A stretch of DNA of 16,501 nt from an uncultured Prevotellaceae bacterium (lineage in GTDB: Bacteria > Bacteroidota > Bacteroidia > Bacteroidales > Bacteroidaceae): positions 1-16,501 of the forward strand of contig CALZOH010000043.1 in the NCBI GenBank assembly GCA_945827465.1. The letters run 5' to 3'. The position numbers and the translations under genes are program-made. Positions 1 to 7,685 of the stretch are shown one piece after another (positions within the stretch are counted from its first letter, which is position 1; every line of letters starts with the position of its first letter). The notes under the pieces were generated by a model. That model made no database searches, was not told the DNA's origin, and worked only from the letters and a program-made list of their open reading frames with translations.

Positions 1-1644
1 CTCTTCAAATACAGCATTCCATTCTGTCGGTGTGGGTTGCTCCGTTCTTTTATTTGCCAATTCAATCAAACGTGCTATCGGTGGAGTATCAAACAGTTTA
101 GTGCGTTTATTAATTGATGCAATTTTTTGTTGCTGCTGTTTGAATTCCGTCATTTGTTGATGGAGTCCTTCTAACAACTTTAATTGTTCTTCAAGTTGCT
201 TTTGATTGAGTTCGTTATTTTCCAAACAAAGCTGTAAGTCTACTATTTCTTTCTTGTGTGATTGAATCTGCTCGCCAAGTTGGTTGATGATGGACGTTTT
301 GTCTTCAACATCTTGTTTCAACTTTTCCCGCTCCTTTTCGTATTTTAGGATTTGGCCCTGTTGTTGCGTAATGGTTTCATTTGCTTGTTGCTGATAAGAC
401 TCGTGAACCTTGTCTTGTCGTTTCATCCTACGTCGATACTGTCTTGTGGTAAAGATGATGAGAAAAATAACGAGAACGGTTATGATGGAGGATATGATGA
501 GTAGCAACAATGTACGTTGACTTCTTAATTTGTAACGTAAGGCCTCTTGTTGGTGTTGAGAATAATTATAAATGGCTTGGAATAACTGAAAGTTTTTTGC
601 GTTATTAACCGTTTGTATCGTATCGCCCAAGAAGTCACCCAGGTAAGAATATTTGGCAATCGAATCGGGCTGATTGTAGATGGCATATAATCGGCTGAGG
701 CACCAAGTAGCATTATAGCGTTCGTCAAGATCCGGTGACTGGTTATAATATTTATATAGGTAATGGGAGGCAGAATCTCGTTGCCCGGTTTCAAGATAAT
801 AGAGGCCTTTGAAATAATAACATCCAAGATGTCCCGGTTTAGGCTCTCCGTTGGGTAAGACATATCCGGAATGGGAGATAAAATCATCCAAATAAGCTTT
901 AGCCTTATCGAATTGTTTATTAATGAGCAGCCATTTTATACATCCGCCCCTCGTTTGAGCCGCATAGTTGTATTTCCCTAATGCTTCAAGACCTTTGGCT
1001 GCCCTTTCTTTTATTTCCAAAGCTTCAGCGATCTTTCCTTTATAAATATATGAGCGACTTTTGTTGGCCCAAAAGAGGAATAGTAGCAGGGAGTCTTTTG
1101 AACGCTCAGCAAACAATTCGGCCATCCGATAGGCTTCCAACGATTCGTCGGCTAAACATAGATCGTTGTAAATACCACCAATTTGTCCGTAGATGATGCT
1201 GATCTGCCTGATATCGCAGTCGTTGGCTGTTGTGTCAGCGGCTGCAACGGCATCGTTGAAGCAGCGGATGGCAGCCGGTCGGTCGTCGAGGTCCCGATAG
1301 GCGCAGCCCAGGATATAGTGGGCCAGCATGCGCTGATTGGGTGTACCCTCCCGGTCGAAATAGTCGGTGAGGAGGAGTCCGAGGCTGTCGTTCTCGAACA
1401 ATGAATCAGCCTTATTCTGCGCGTTGCACCGCAGCAGAAGCGTTTGCATACGCAACGATTGGGGCAGTGACTCCGCTGCGGAGTCCAGACGGCAGAGCAG
1501 GCGAAACGCCGAGTCAGGATCGACGCGCATGAGGCTGTCGGCTTCGGATAACAGTCGACGAAAACCGGTATGTCGCTGACAGGCCGTCAGGAAAAACAAG
1601 CACACCAGCAGGGTAGCCACGACAGATAAAAGCGTCTTTCTCAT
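1..1644 (-). CDS. TPR lipoprotein with internal TM helix and coiled coil, putative membrane regulator (partial, cut by left edge)
   Basis: An open frame of 548 codons starts at the ATG at 1644-1642 and has no stop before base 1, so the C-terminus lies outside the window. The N-terminus is a lipoprotein signal with lipobox LTAC (Cys22). Residues about 30-370 are helical repeats resembling TPRs, with recurrent patterns such as DSAFRLL, AAIRCFNDA and AEALEIKE. Residues 378-400 form one strong transmembrane helix, followed by the basic stretch RQYRRRMKR, which fits the positive-inside rule. Residues about 403-515 are a Gln/Glu/Lys-rich coiled coil. Bacteroidetes have many proteins with periplasmic TPRs, one TM helix and a cytoplasmic coiled coil, often ending in a small DNA-binding-like domain. 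The last visible residues (TEWNAVFEE) resemble the start of that region, but this is inference. The gene lies 31 bases after the lipoprotein gene, so it may be the last gene of the pepT operon. Its first ~148 codons are much GC-richer than the rest. Function unproven. Confidence 0.88.
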   Translation of the reverse strand, partial: MRKTLLSVVATLLVCLFFLTACQRHTGFRRLLSEADSLMRVDPDSAFRLLCRLDSAAESLPQSLRMQTLLLRCNAQNKADSLFENDSLGLLLTDYFDREGTPNQRMLAHYILGCAYRDLDDRPAAIRCFNDAVAAADTTANDCDIRQISIIYGQIGGIYNDLCLADESLEAYRMAELFAERSKDSLLLFLFWANKSRSYIYKGKIAEALEIKERAAKGLEALGKYNYAAQTRGGCIKWLLINKQFDKAKAYLDDFISHSGYVLPNGEPKPGHLGCYYFKGLYYLETGQRDSASHYLYKYYNQSPDLDERYNATWCLSRLYAIYNQPDSIAKYSYLGDFLGDTIQTVNNAKNFQLFQAIYNYSQHQQEALRYKLRSQRTLLLLIISSIITVLVIFLIIFTTRQYRRRMKRQDKVHESYQQQANETITQQQGQILKYEKEREKLKQDVEDKTSIINQLGEQIQSHKKEIVDLQLCLENNELNQKQLEEQLKLLEGLHQQMTEFKQQQQKIASINKRTKLFDTPPIARLIELANKRTEQPTPTEWNAVFEE

Positions 1645-1675
1645 GAGCCAATTCGTGAGATCGTGGATTGGGGAC

Positions 1676-2338
1676 TTATTTGGAGCGCCCTCGTGTGGAA
1701 AGGTCGAACCTACGTACGGTGTAGAATAAATCGCCTTCGGCAAAGCTAATGGAGAATTGGGCGATGCCAGTTTTGATGTTTTTCTTACCGAACAGGTCGA
1801 CGGTATAGCGTACCGACCTGCCGGGAGAAAGCGATGCAATGATTGCCGGGGGCGAGATGAGGATACGCTTGGGGTCGGACACTTCTACAACGGGTGTGAT
1901 GTTGTAATAGGTAGTTCGCCCGGTGTTTTCAATCTCGAAGATGAGTTGGGCACGCTCATTGGCATCAATGGCGTGATTGTTGTTGCTATCGGTGAGGCGC
2001 AGGTTATTAATCTTGAGATCATAGAATTTCTGCGGAATGGTGGGCTGAGCCGGCGCTTGTGGGCTTCGACGATTGTAACTGTCGGTGGTGCGGTTGTCGT
2101 TACGGCTTTTTTCGCTTCGCGGTGTAGTGACGGCTACTCCGGTGGCTCCTCCGATGATCATGCCTAAGGCGCGCCCGGCATCTGCACCGCGTGGACCGTC
2201 CATCAGTCCGCCGATACTTGAACCGAATACGCCACCCAGGCTACTGCCCATGAAGAATCCGTTGATTTGCTGTGATGACTGGCAGCTGCCTGCCGTGAGG
2301 AGGAGCGCCAAAAGGAGGGGAATGGAAAGATGTTTCAT
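1676..2338 (-). CDS. Glycine-zipper lipoprotein with EF-hand-like loop and C-terminal beta-sandwich-like domain
   Basis: This 220-residue protein starts with a lipoprotein-type signal (LLLALLLTAGSC, predicted lipidated Cys19). Residues about 30-68 are a glycine zipper with repeated GxxxG spacing (GSSLGGVFGSSIGG, then GMIIGGATG), as in membrane-associated Gly-zipper lipoproteins. A polar, proline-rich linker (about 72-103) leads to a C-terminal domain (105-215) rich in beta-strand patterns, similar to CARDB-like Ig folds. At 117-128 the sequence DSNNNHAIDANE places D, N, N, D and E at positions 1, 3, 5, 9 and 12 with Ile at 8. This is the spacing of an EF-hand calcium loop, although the usual Gly at position 6 is His. 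The start ATG overlaps the stop of the upstream antiporter gene by four bases (ATGA), so translation is probably coupled. The exact role is unknown. An envelope location is likely, but which membrane carries it cannot be told from the sequence. Confidence 0.85.
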   Translation of the reverse strand: MKHLSIPLLLALLLTAGSCQSSQQINGFFMGSSLGGVFGSSIGGLMDGPRGADAGRALGMIIGGATGVAVTTPRSEKSRNDNRTTDSYNRRSPQAPAQPTIPQKFYDLKINNLRLTDSNNNHAIDANERAQLIFEIENTGRTTYYNITPVVEVSDPKRILISPPAIIASLSPGRSVRYTVDLFGKKNIKTGIAQFSISFAEGDLFYTVRRFDLSTRGRSK

Positions 2339-4626
2339 AATGAATGAGTGTTAGGGTTGTGAGATGATGAGTCTGCCGATATGGGCTGCTCGATGAGTCG
2401 TTTGAGAGATGCCCGCTCGCCGACAATCCAAATGACATCATCTTGGTGGAAGATGCGGGTAGCGGTGGGCAGAATGAGTTGTCCCTTGCTGTCTTCAAAG
2501 CCGATGAGCATGCACTGGTAACGTTCGCGCAGACCGCTTTCGCGCACGCTCTTTCCGACAAAAGGTGAGGAGGACTGAATGGTAAGGCTGCGGAGTATCA
2601 TTTCGTGTTCGTCACTGTCGGTGATATCGCTGTTGACAGCCGTCTGGATGCGCGCAGCAAATGCCGAAAGGTGTTCGTCGTCGCCGATGACCTGAAGTTT
2701 GTCGCCTGGGAAGAGTTCGATGTCGGGACCGGGTATGTTGATGCGCTGTCCGTCGCGAACAATGGCAGCTACCATGACACCTTCCTTGCGTCCCAGATCT
2801 AATTCCTGCAGGGTGAATCCGGCCAATTGCGTGTTCATCGGGAGCTGAAGGATGGACAGGTGAACGTCACGACTGAGCAGGGTCTGGGCATAGTCGGGTT
2901 TTTGTTTGCCTGACTTGAGCGCTTCCATTTCGCGGGAACGGAGGTTACGCATGAAGAGATGCTCAAGCCGAATGCTGCTGAGCTTGACCCGCCGTGAGGC
3001 CATGAGGCATACCATCAGGATGCAGGCAATGACCCAGTGGAGGATGCTGGAGAAGGGCGACAGATAATTGATGACGTAGAAGATGAAGGCAGAGGAGAGG
3101 ACGTAGCGCACCAAAATGGTAAAGATGAGCGGAAAGCGGTTGAACCGATTGTCACGCCACAATTGACGGAACTCGTCGGAGTGGTTTTTACGCATGACGA
3201 TGGCACGCAACAAGGGACTGATGAATGCCAGCGTGAGTAAGCCGCAAACGGCATTACCCGGCCAATGCCCGAACAAATGGCGCGTTACGGGCAATACGGA
3301 CGTGAGCATGATGGCCACGATGGTGACGCTCAAAAACGCGTACGAAATGACTTGCTTGAGCAAGTTGAGCAAGAGGCGACGCCAAGCTGTAGAGTCGACG
3401 ACCGGCTGTACTTGGGCCGCATTTTGAAGTGTCTGGCGCAAGCGTTGCGGCAGGCGAGGCTCCAAAAGGCGGTAAGCCGGTTCGGCCAACTTAATCATAT
3501 AAGGTGTGAGGAAGGTGGTAATCATGCTTACCGCCACAACAATGGGATAAAGGTATCCGTCGGTCACCTTGAGGCTCTCGCCCAAAGAGGCAATGATGAA
3601 GGCGAACTCACCGATTTGTGCCATGCTGAAACCGCACTGCATGGCCACTTTGAGCGGCTGACCGGAGAGTAAGAATCCGAAGGTGCCGCACGTGGCTTGC
3701 CCCAAGAGAATGGTGAGCACAAGAACCAGGATGGGCACCCAATACTCAACGAGGATGTTGGGGTCGACCATCATGCCCACCGAGACGAAGAAGATGGCTC
3801 CGAACAAGTCCTTGACAGGAGACACCACCGACTCGATTTGTTCGGCCTCGATGGTTTCGGCCAAGATGCTGCCCATCATGAAAGCGCCGAAGGCCGTACT
3901 ATAGTTCATCTTGGAAGCCAGAACTACCATGAGAAAGCAGAGGCCCAACGACACGATGAGCAACGTTTCTTGCGACATCCAGCGGCGGTAGTGGCGCAAG
4001 AAGGTAGGAATGATGAATACGCCCACCAAGAACCAAACAACCAGCACAAGGCAGAGTCGCATTACGCTTCCCACGAGTTCGATGCCCTCAAAGTGGGTGC
4101 TGACGGCCAGCATGGCCAATATCACCATCAGCAAGATGCCGAGAATGTCTTCCACAACAAGAACGCTCAACACGAGTGAAGCAAACTTCTTTTGTCGAAC
4201 CCCCAAGTCGTCGAGAGCTTTGAAAATAATCGTAGTGGACGACATGGCCAACATACCACCCAAGAAGAGGCTGTTCATCTTTGACCAGCCAAAGGCATGG
4301 CCGGCAATGGAGCCCAGTCCGATCATGCAGAAGATGATGGTACAGGCAGCAATGAAGGGCGTGCTGCCCATCTTGAGAATTTTCTTGAAACTGAACTCCA
4401 GTCCGAGTGTAAACATGAGGAAGATGACTCCTATCTCGGCCCACGTTTCCACACTGGTGTGGTCGACCACTGAAGGCGTCATATCAAAATGCGGGCCACA
4501 AATGAAGCCCGCAACAATGTATCCGAGAACCAAAGGCTGATTGAGCCGCTTAAACAGGATGGTTACCACGCCTGCTAATACCAAAATCAGCGCAAGGTCA
4601 TTAATAAGTGTAGGTAGTTCGCTCAT
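2335..4626 (-). CDS. CPA2-family monovalent cation:proton antiporter with two TrkA-C domains
   Basis: The 763-residue protein begins with a Na+/H+ exchanger domain (about 8-385) of the KefB/KefC/GerN type (CPA2). It is strongly hydrophobic, with typical stretches such as LGYIVAGFICGP (34-45) and an acidic pair in the membrane at E159-D160 (LVVEDILG), likely in the ion path. A second cluster of membrane helices lies at about 425-560. The C-terminal cytoplasmic part has two tandem TrkA-C (RCK_C) domains, about 588-660 and 676-746, each with the family pattern of an early small-residue turn and a later 'GD/DD.(L/I)..(I/V)G' strand. The nucleotide-binding TrkA-N Rossmann domain found in KefB/KefC is absent: no GxGxxG is visible. 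The protein should exchange K+ or Na+ for H+ across the inner membrane, with ligand gating by TrkA-C inferred. It starts 12 bases after the pepT stop and shares an ATGA overlap with the lipoprotein gene. Ion specificity cannot be read from the sequence. Confidence 0.93.
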   Translation of the reverse strand: MSELPTLINDLALILVLAGVVTILFKRLNQPLVLGYIVAGFICGPHFDMTPSVVDHTSVETWAEIGVIFLMFTLGLEFSFKKILKMGSTPFIAACTIIFCMIGLGSIAGHAFGWSKMNSLFLGGMLAMSSTTIIFKALDDLGVRQKKFASLVLSVLVVEDILGILLMVILAMLAVSTHFEGIELVGSVMRLCLVLVVWFLVGVFIIPTFLRHYRRWMSQETLLIVSLGLCFLMVVLASKMNYSTAFGAFMMGSILAETIEAEQIESVVSPVKDLFGAIFFVSVGMMVDPNILVEYWVPILVLVLTILLGQATCGTFGFLLSGQPLKVAMQCGFSMAQIGEFAFIIASLGESLKVTDGYLYPIVVAVSMITTFLTPYMIKLAEPAYRLLEPRLPQRLRQTLQNAAQVQPVVDSTAWRRLLLNLLKQVISYAFLSVTIVAIMLTSVLPVTRHLFGHWPGNAVCGLLTLAFISPLLRAIVMRKNHSDEFRQLWRDNRFNRFPLIFTILVRYVLSSAFIFYVINYLSPFSSILHWVIACILMVCLMASRRVKLSSIRLEHLFMRNLRSREMEALKSGKQKPDYAQTLLSRDVHLSILQLPMNTQLAGFTLQELDLGRKEGVMVAAIVRDGQRINIPGPDIELFPGDKLQVIGDDEHLSAFAARIQTAVNSDITDSDEHEMILRSLTIQSSSPFVGKSVRESGLRERYQCMLIGFEDSKGQLILPTATRIFHQDDVIWIVGERASLKRLIEQPISADSSSHNPNTHSL

Positions 4627-4638
4627 AGAGCGCCAAAG

Positions 4639-5868
4639 TTAATCGTTAAATTCAGCCGTCAGTTGGCAAATCTGCACGATGGTCTTCATGGCCTTCTCCA
4701 TTGACGGGATGGGCAGGAACTCAAACGGACCATGGAAGTTGATGCCACCGGCAAAGATGTTGGGACAAGGCAAACCGCGGAAACTCAACTGCGCACCATC
4801 GGTGCCACCGCGAATGGCCTGCACCTTGGGCGAAATGCCTAACTGCTCCATGGCCTTGATGGCTATGTCGATAACGTGCATTACGGGTTCCACCTTTTCC
4901 TTCATGTTATAATACTGGTCGCGCATCTCCATGTTGACCACGCCTTCGCCATACTTCTCATTCAGCAGGTTAACGGTCTTCTGCAAGAAGTCCTTGCGAG
5001 CTTCAAACTTGCGGCGGTCGTGGTCGCGAATGAGATAAGTCATGGTTGCGTTCTCGCAGTTACCTTCCATGTGGAGCAAGTGGAAGAAGCCTTCATAGCC
5101 TTCAGTCGTTTCAGGCAGTTGGTCTTCGGGCATGAGACCTTGCAACTCGGTAGCAATTCTTACGGCGTTGATCATTTTACCCTTGGCATAGCCGGTATGA
5201 ACGCTGGCGCCTTTGATATGAATTTTGGCTCCGGCTGCGTTGAAGCATTCAAACTCCAACTCGCCCACATCGCCACCATCGATGGTGTAAGCCCATTCAC
5301 AGCCAAATTTCTCAACGTCGAACAAATGAGCACCAAGACCGATTTCTTCGTCGGGATTGAAGCCTACGCGAATGTCGCCGTGCTCAATCTCGGGATGCTC
5401 CATCAGGTAGACCATAGCCTGAACGATAGCTGCAATGCCGGCCTTATCGTCAGCACCGAGCAGAGTGTGTCCATCGGTAACGATGAGGTCTTCGCCCTGA
5501 TGGCTGAGCAACTCGGGGAATACAGAAGGACATAACTTCAGACCGCACGCTTCGTCAAGCACGATATCACCACCGTCGTAGTTCTCAACAATGCGAGGCT
5601 TTACGCCGGCACCGCTTGCGTCAGGACTGGTGTCAAGGTGAGAAATAAATCCGATGGTAGGTGCTTTCTTGTCGGTATTGCCCGGCAGGGTGGCATAAAG
5701 ATAACCGTTACCGTCAAGTTCAACATCTTTCAAACCGATGTCTTCTAATTCGTCGCGAAGGTATTCAGCGAATACAAGCTGTTTGTCTGTACTGGGGGTT
5801 GTGTGAGAGTTTTCGTCCGATTGTGTATCGAATTGAACATACTTCAAAAATCGTTCTACTATATTCAT
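4639..5868 (-). CDS. pepT: Peptidase T (M20B zinc aminotripeptidase)
   Basis: This cytoplasmic di-zinc exopeptidase removes the N-terminal residue from tripeptides, in the last steps of peptide breakdown. The protein (409 residues from MNIVERF) matches PepT along its length. Metal and catalytic residues sit where expected: H77 and D79 (SHLDTSPD), D140 (LLGADDKAG, bridging), E174 (general base) and E175 (NPDEEIGLGA), D197 (TIDGGD), and H379 (INFHGPFE). The dimerisation or lid domain occupies about 207-320. I chose the ATG at 5868 rather than the in-frame ATG at 5883 because PepT homologues typically begin MNIVERFLKYVQFDTQSDE-like; neither site has a clear Shine-Dalgarno. A Bacteroidetes -7 box lies about 67 bases upstream. 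As first gene of a likely operon with an ion antiporter, it may simply share expression; a functional link is not evident. Identification is firm. Confidence 0.96.
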   Translation of the reverse strand: MNIVERFLKYVQFDTQSDENSHTTPSTDKQLVFAEYLRDELEDIGLKDVELDGNGYLYATLPGNTDKKAPTIGFISHLDTSPDASGAGVKPRIVENYDGGDIVLDEACGLKLCPSVFPELLSHQGEDLIVTDGHTLLGADDKAGIAAIVQAMVYLMEHPEIEHGDIRVGFNPDEEIGLGAHLFDVEKFGCEWAYTIDGGDVGELEFECFNAAGAKIHIKGASVHTGYAKGKMINAVRIATELQGLMPEDQLPETTEGYEGFFHLLHMEGNCENATMTYLIRDHDRRKFEARKDFLQKTVNLLNEKYGEGVVNMEMRDQYYNMKEKVEPVMHVIDIAIKAMEQLGISPKVQAIRGGTDGAQLSFRGLPCPNIFAGGINFHGPFEFLPIPSMEKAMKTIVQICQLTAEFND

Positions 5869-5886
5869 ATCTATTAGTTTCAATAA

Positions 5887-5919
5887 TCTTTTACGGAATA
5901 GAAAGCGGGTCTTTTACGG
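5887..5919 (-). repeat. Perfect 10-bp direct repeat in the pepT leader
   Basis: On the minus strand CCGTAAAAGA occurs twice, at 5919-5910 and 5896-5887, with a 23-base period. Both copies lie between the predicted transcription start and the pepT start codon. Such a pair could be an operator or RNA-binding site for control of the pepT operon, or chance in an AT-rich leader. No stable hairpin or riboswitch fold is obvious. Confidence 0.4.
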
Positions 5920-5934
5920 CCCTGACAAGTTGAC

Positions 5935-5943
5935 GCAAAAGTA
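5935..5943 (-). promoter_or_regulatory. Bacteroidetes -7 promoter element for pepT
   Basis: Read on the minus strand the bases are TACTTTTGC, an exact match to the Bacteroidetes -7 consensus TAnnTTTGY. It lies 67 bases upstream of the pepT ATG, which gives a leader of roughly 60 bases. I see no clear TTTG (-33) element about 19-20 bases further upstream, so only the -7 half is supported. Confidence 0.6.
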
Positions 5944-6007
5944 ATAAAAAGAAAGAATATAAGCGTAATAATCTGAAGTGAATGAGCGAAGCAAGGGAAG
6001 AAATGAC

Positions 6008-6016
6008 TATCTTTGC
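6008..6016 (+). promoter_or_regulatory. Bacteroidetes -7 promoter element for the DUF2461-M48 unit
   Basis: TATCTTTGC matches the -7 consensus TAnnTTTGY exactly, 36 bases before the ATG at 6053. It rules out upstream in-frame start codons near 5978 for the DUF2461 gene, because these would lie before the transcription start. A convincing -33 TTTG is not visible at the usual spacing. It is divergent from the pepT promoter, with about 64 bases between the two -7 boxes. Confidence 0.6.
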
Positions 6017-6052
6017 CCCCGAATTGTTCAACATCACCCACGTGGCAGCAGT

Positions 6053-6754
6053 ATGAAAGACAAAGCAACTCACCAAGCCATTACAGATTATCGGATTCCT
6101 CAGATATTTGAGTTCTTGAGGGAGATAGCATCGCACAATGAACGAAGTTGGTTTCAAGATCATCGCGACGCTTACGACGAGGCACGCGAAGGCTTTGAGC
6201 GATTGGCGGCCGACTTGATTGTCCGCCTGGCTCAAATGGATGACTCACTGAGCCATCTCACAGTGAAGGATTGCACCTATCGTTTCTATCGCGACACCCG
6301 TTTTTCACAAGATAAATCACCCTATAAGCGACACTTCGGCTGCTATGTGGCGGCGATGGGCAAGAAGTCGTATCATGGCGGCTACTACCTGCATCTGGAA
6401 CCGGGCAGTTGCCTCGTAGCCGGCGGATGCTATTGCCTACCCACAAATATTTTGGCCAAAGTGCGCCAAACTATTCTGTATCGCACTGACGAATTTCGCG
6501 AAATGGTGGAAAACGAACGCTTCAAGTTGCTCTATCCCAGCGTTACGTTTGACCCCATGAAGGCGATGCCTCGCGGTGTTCCGCGCGATTACCCTTATCC
6601 GCAGTATATGAAGTGTCGCAATTATTGTGTGGAACATTCGCTCGACGATGACTTTTTTGCTCAGCCGGATTGGATGGAGCATGTTATGGAGATGTTCGGC
6701 GTAATGCGTCCGTTCGTCGACTTTGTGAACGACACCGTAGATGATTATATTTAG
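6053..6754 (+). CDS. DUF2461 / TIGR02453 family protein
   Basis: The 233-residue soluble protein belongs to the DUF2461 family, recognised by its N-terminal helix region with NERSWFQDHRDAYDEAR (29-45), the hallmark RFYRDTRFSQDKSPYK (77-92), and the GGYYLHLEPG.CLVAGGCY strand region (109-127). The family is widespread in bacteria and also occurs in fungi. Its biochemical role is not established, so none is assigned. There is no signal peptide or membrane segment, so it should be cytoplasmic. The start at 6053 (MKDKATH) is preferred because the promoter -7 box at 6008-6016 lies downstream of the longer in-frame extension. It is followed 21 bases later by the M48 lipoprotein gene and probably shares its transcript. 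Confidence 0.9.
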   Translation: MKDKATHQAITDYRIPQIFEFLREIASHNERSWFQDHRDAYDEAREGFERLAADLIVRLAQMDDSLSHLTVKDCTYRFYRDTRFSQDKSPYKRHFGCYVAAMGKKSYHGGYYLHLEPGSCLVAGGCYCLPTNILAKVRQTILYRTDEFREMVENERFKLLYPSVTFDPMKAMPRGVPRDYPYPQYMKCRNYCVEHSLDDDFFAQPDWMEHVMEMFGVMRPFVDFVNDTVDDYI

Positions 6755-6775
6755 CAACCTTTTTTGATAGCAAGA

Positions 6776-7606
6776 ATGAATAAGAATGTTTTACTGCTCA
6801 TATTGGCAGCCTTGTTGTTGAGTAGCTGCAGCAGTGTGCCCATTACGGGACGCAAACAGTTAAGTTTGATTTCTGATGCCGAAGTACTGTCGTCCAGCTT
6901 GACACAGTATAAGGGTTATATGGCCCAAGCCACTGTTTCAGGAAATAAAGTGCAAAGCGAGATGGTGACACGCGTAGGAAAGGCCTTGGCCGTGGCTACC
7001 GAAACTTATTTGAAGAATAACGGCATGGAATCGGATATCCAGAATTATGCCTGGGAGTTTAGTTTGGTGGCCAATACGGAAGTGAATGCTTTCTGTATGC
7101 CTGGAGGAAAAATCGTGGTATATGAGGGACTGATGAAAATGGTCTCGTCTGAAGATGAGCTGGCCGTAGTGATTGGTCACGAAGTAGCCCATGCCGTAGC
7201 CAAACATAGTAATGAGCGCATGAGTCAGCAGATTTTGGCGCAGTATGGCTCTAACATACTTAATAGTGCGTTGGCCAACAAGAGTGCTGCCGTGCAGAGC
7301 GTAGCAGGACAGGTGTTTGGTTTGGGTGCACAATATGGTGTGATGCTGCCTTTCTCGCGCAAACAAGAGAACGAAGCTGACTACATGGGCATGGTCCTGA
7401 TGAGTATGGCCGGTTATAATCCCGACATGGCCTTGACCTTTTGGCAGAAAATGTCGGCCGGTGGCGGCGCCTCGGTTCCCGAGTTGCTGAGTACGCATCC
7501 CAGCGATGAAACACGTATCAACAATATCAAGAAAAACCTTCCCAAAATCAAGCAGACGTATTACAAAAAGTCCTCGTCTTCATCGGCCACCTTCCACATC
7601 GGATAA
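6776..7606 (+). CDS. M48-family zinc metalloprotease lipoprotein (BepA/LoiP-like)
   Basis: The 276-residue protein begins at MNKNVLLLIL; a TTG 12 bases upstream in the same frame is a less likely start. The signal peptide ends in lipobox LLSSC (Cys18), so the mature protein is lipid-anchored in the envelope. The M48 peptidase domain (about 60-255) contains HEVAH (H135, E136, H139) for zinc binding and catalysis and ENEAD (198-202), whose first Glu is the expected third zinc ligand. The preceding EDELAVVIGHE and the later STHPSDETRI are also characteristic of M48C enzymes such as LoiP, YcaL and BepA, which act in outer-membrane protein quality control in Proteobacteria. There is no TPR domain as in BepA. 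A similar role in envelope protein turnover is inferred. It lies 21 bases after the DUF2461 gene and is followed by a terminator. Confidence 0.93.
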   Translation: MNKNVLLLILAALLLSSCSSVPITGRKQLSLISDAEVLSSSLTQYKGYMAQATVSGNKVQSEMVTRVGKALAVATETYLKNNGMESDIQNYAWEFSLVANTEVNAFCMPGGKIVVYEGLMKMVSSEDELAVVIGHEVAHAVAKHSNERMSQQILAQYGSNILNSALANKSAAVQSVAGQVFGLGAQYGVMLPFSRKQENEADYMGMVLMSMAGYNPDMALTFWQKMSAGGGASVPELLSTHPSDETRINNIKKNLPKIKQTYYKKSSSSSATFHIG

Positions 7607-7625
7607 GACAACTGATAGACCTATT

Positions 7626-7666
7626 CATCCGCAATGTTTCATGACAGACATTGCGGATGTTTTATT
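7626..7666 (+). terminator. Rho-independent terminator after the M48 gene
   Basis: A perfect 12-bp inverted repeat, CATCCGCAATGT (7626-7637) and ACATTGCGGATG (7648-7659), encloses a 10-base loop and is followed by TTTTATT. It sits 20 bases after the M48 stop. The T-run is on the plus-strand side only, so it should stop plus-strand transcripts; the convergent kinase gene would get less benefit from it. Confidence 0.88.
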
Positions 7667-7685
7667 GTCAACGATTCATTACCAC

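Noticed and set aside
525..887. Minus-strand open frame of 120 codons inside the TPR gene
   Set aside because: It is another frame of the same strand within the uninterrupted 548-codon TPR frame, which has a lipobox, TM helix and coiled coil.
1645..1675. Possible terminator between lipoprotein and TPR genes
   Set aside because: Only a 5-bp CCAAT/ATTGG pairing with a long loop and no T-run is present, too weak to call.
4876..5535. Plus-strand open frame of 219 codons opposite pepT
   Set aside because: It is antisense to pepT, which has all its catalytic residues. No promoter or recognisable domain is seen on this strand.
5869..5883. Five-codon N-terminal extension of PepT (ATG at 5883)
   Set aside because: PepT proteins normally begin at MNIVERF; from this start the metal ligands fall at the usual residue numbers. 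The extension cannot be fully excluded.
5978..6052. N-terminal extension of the DUF2461 gene
   Set aside because: A -7 promoter box at 6008-6016 lies inside the extension, so its start would precede transcription. The family domain starts after 6053.
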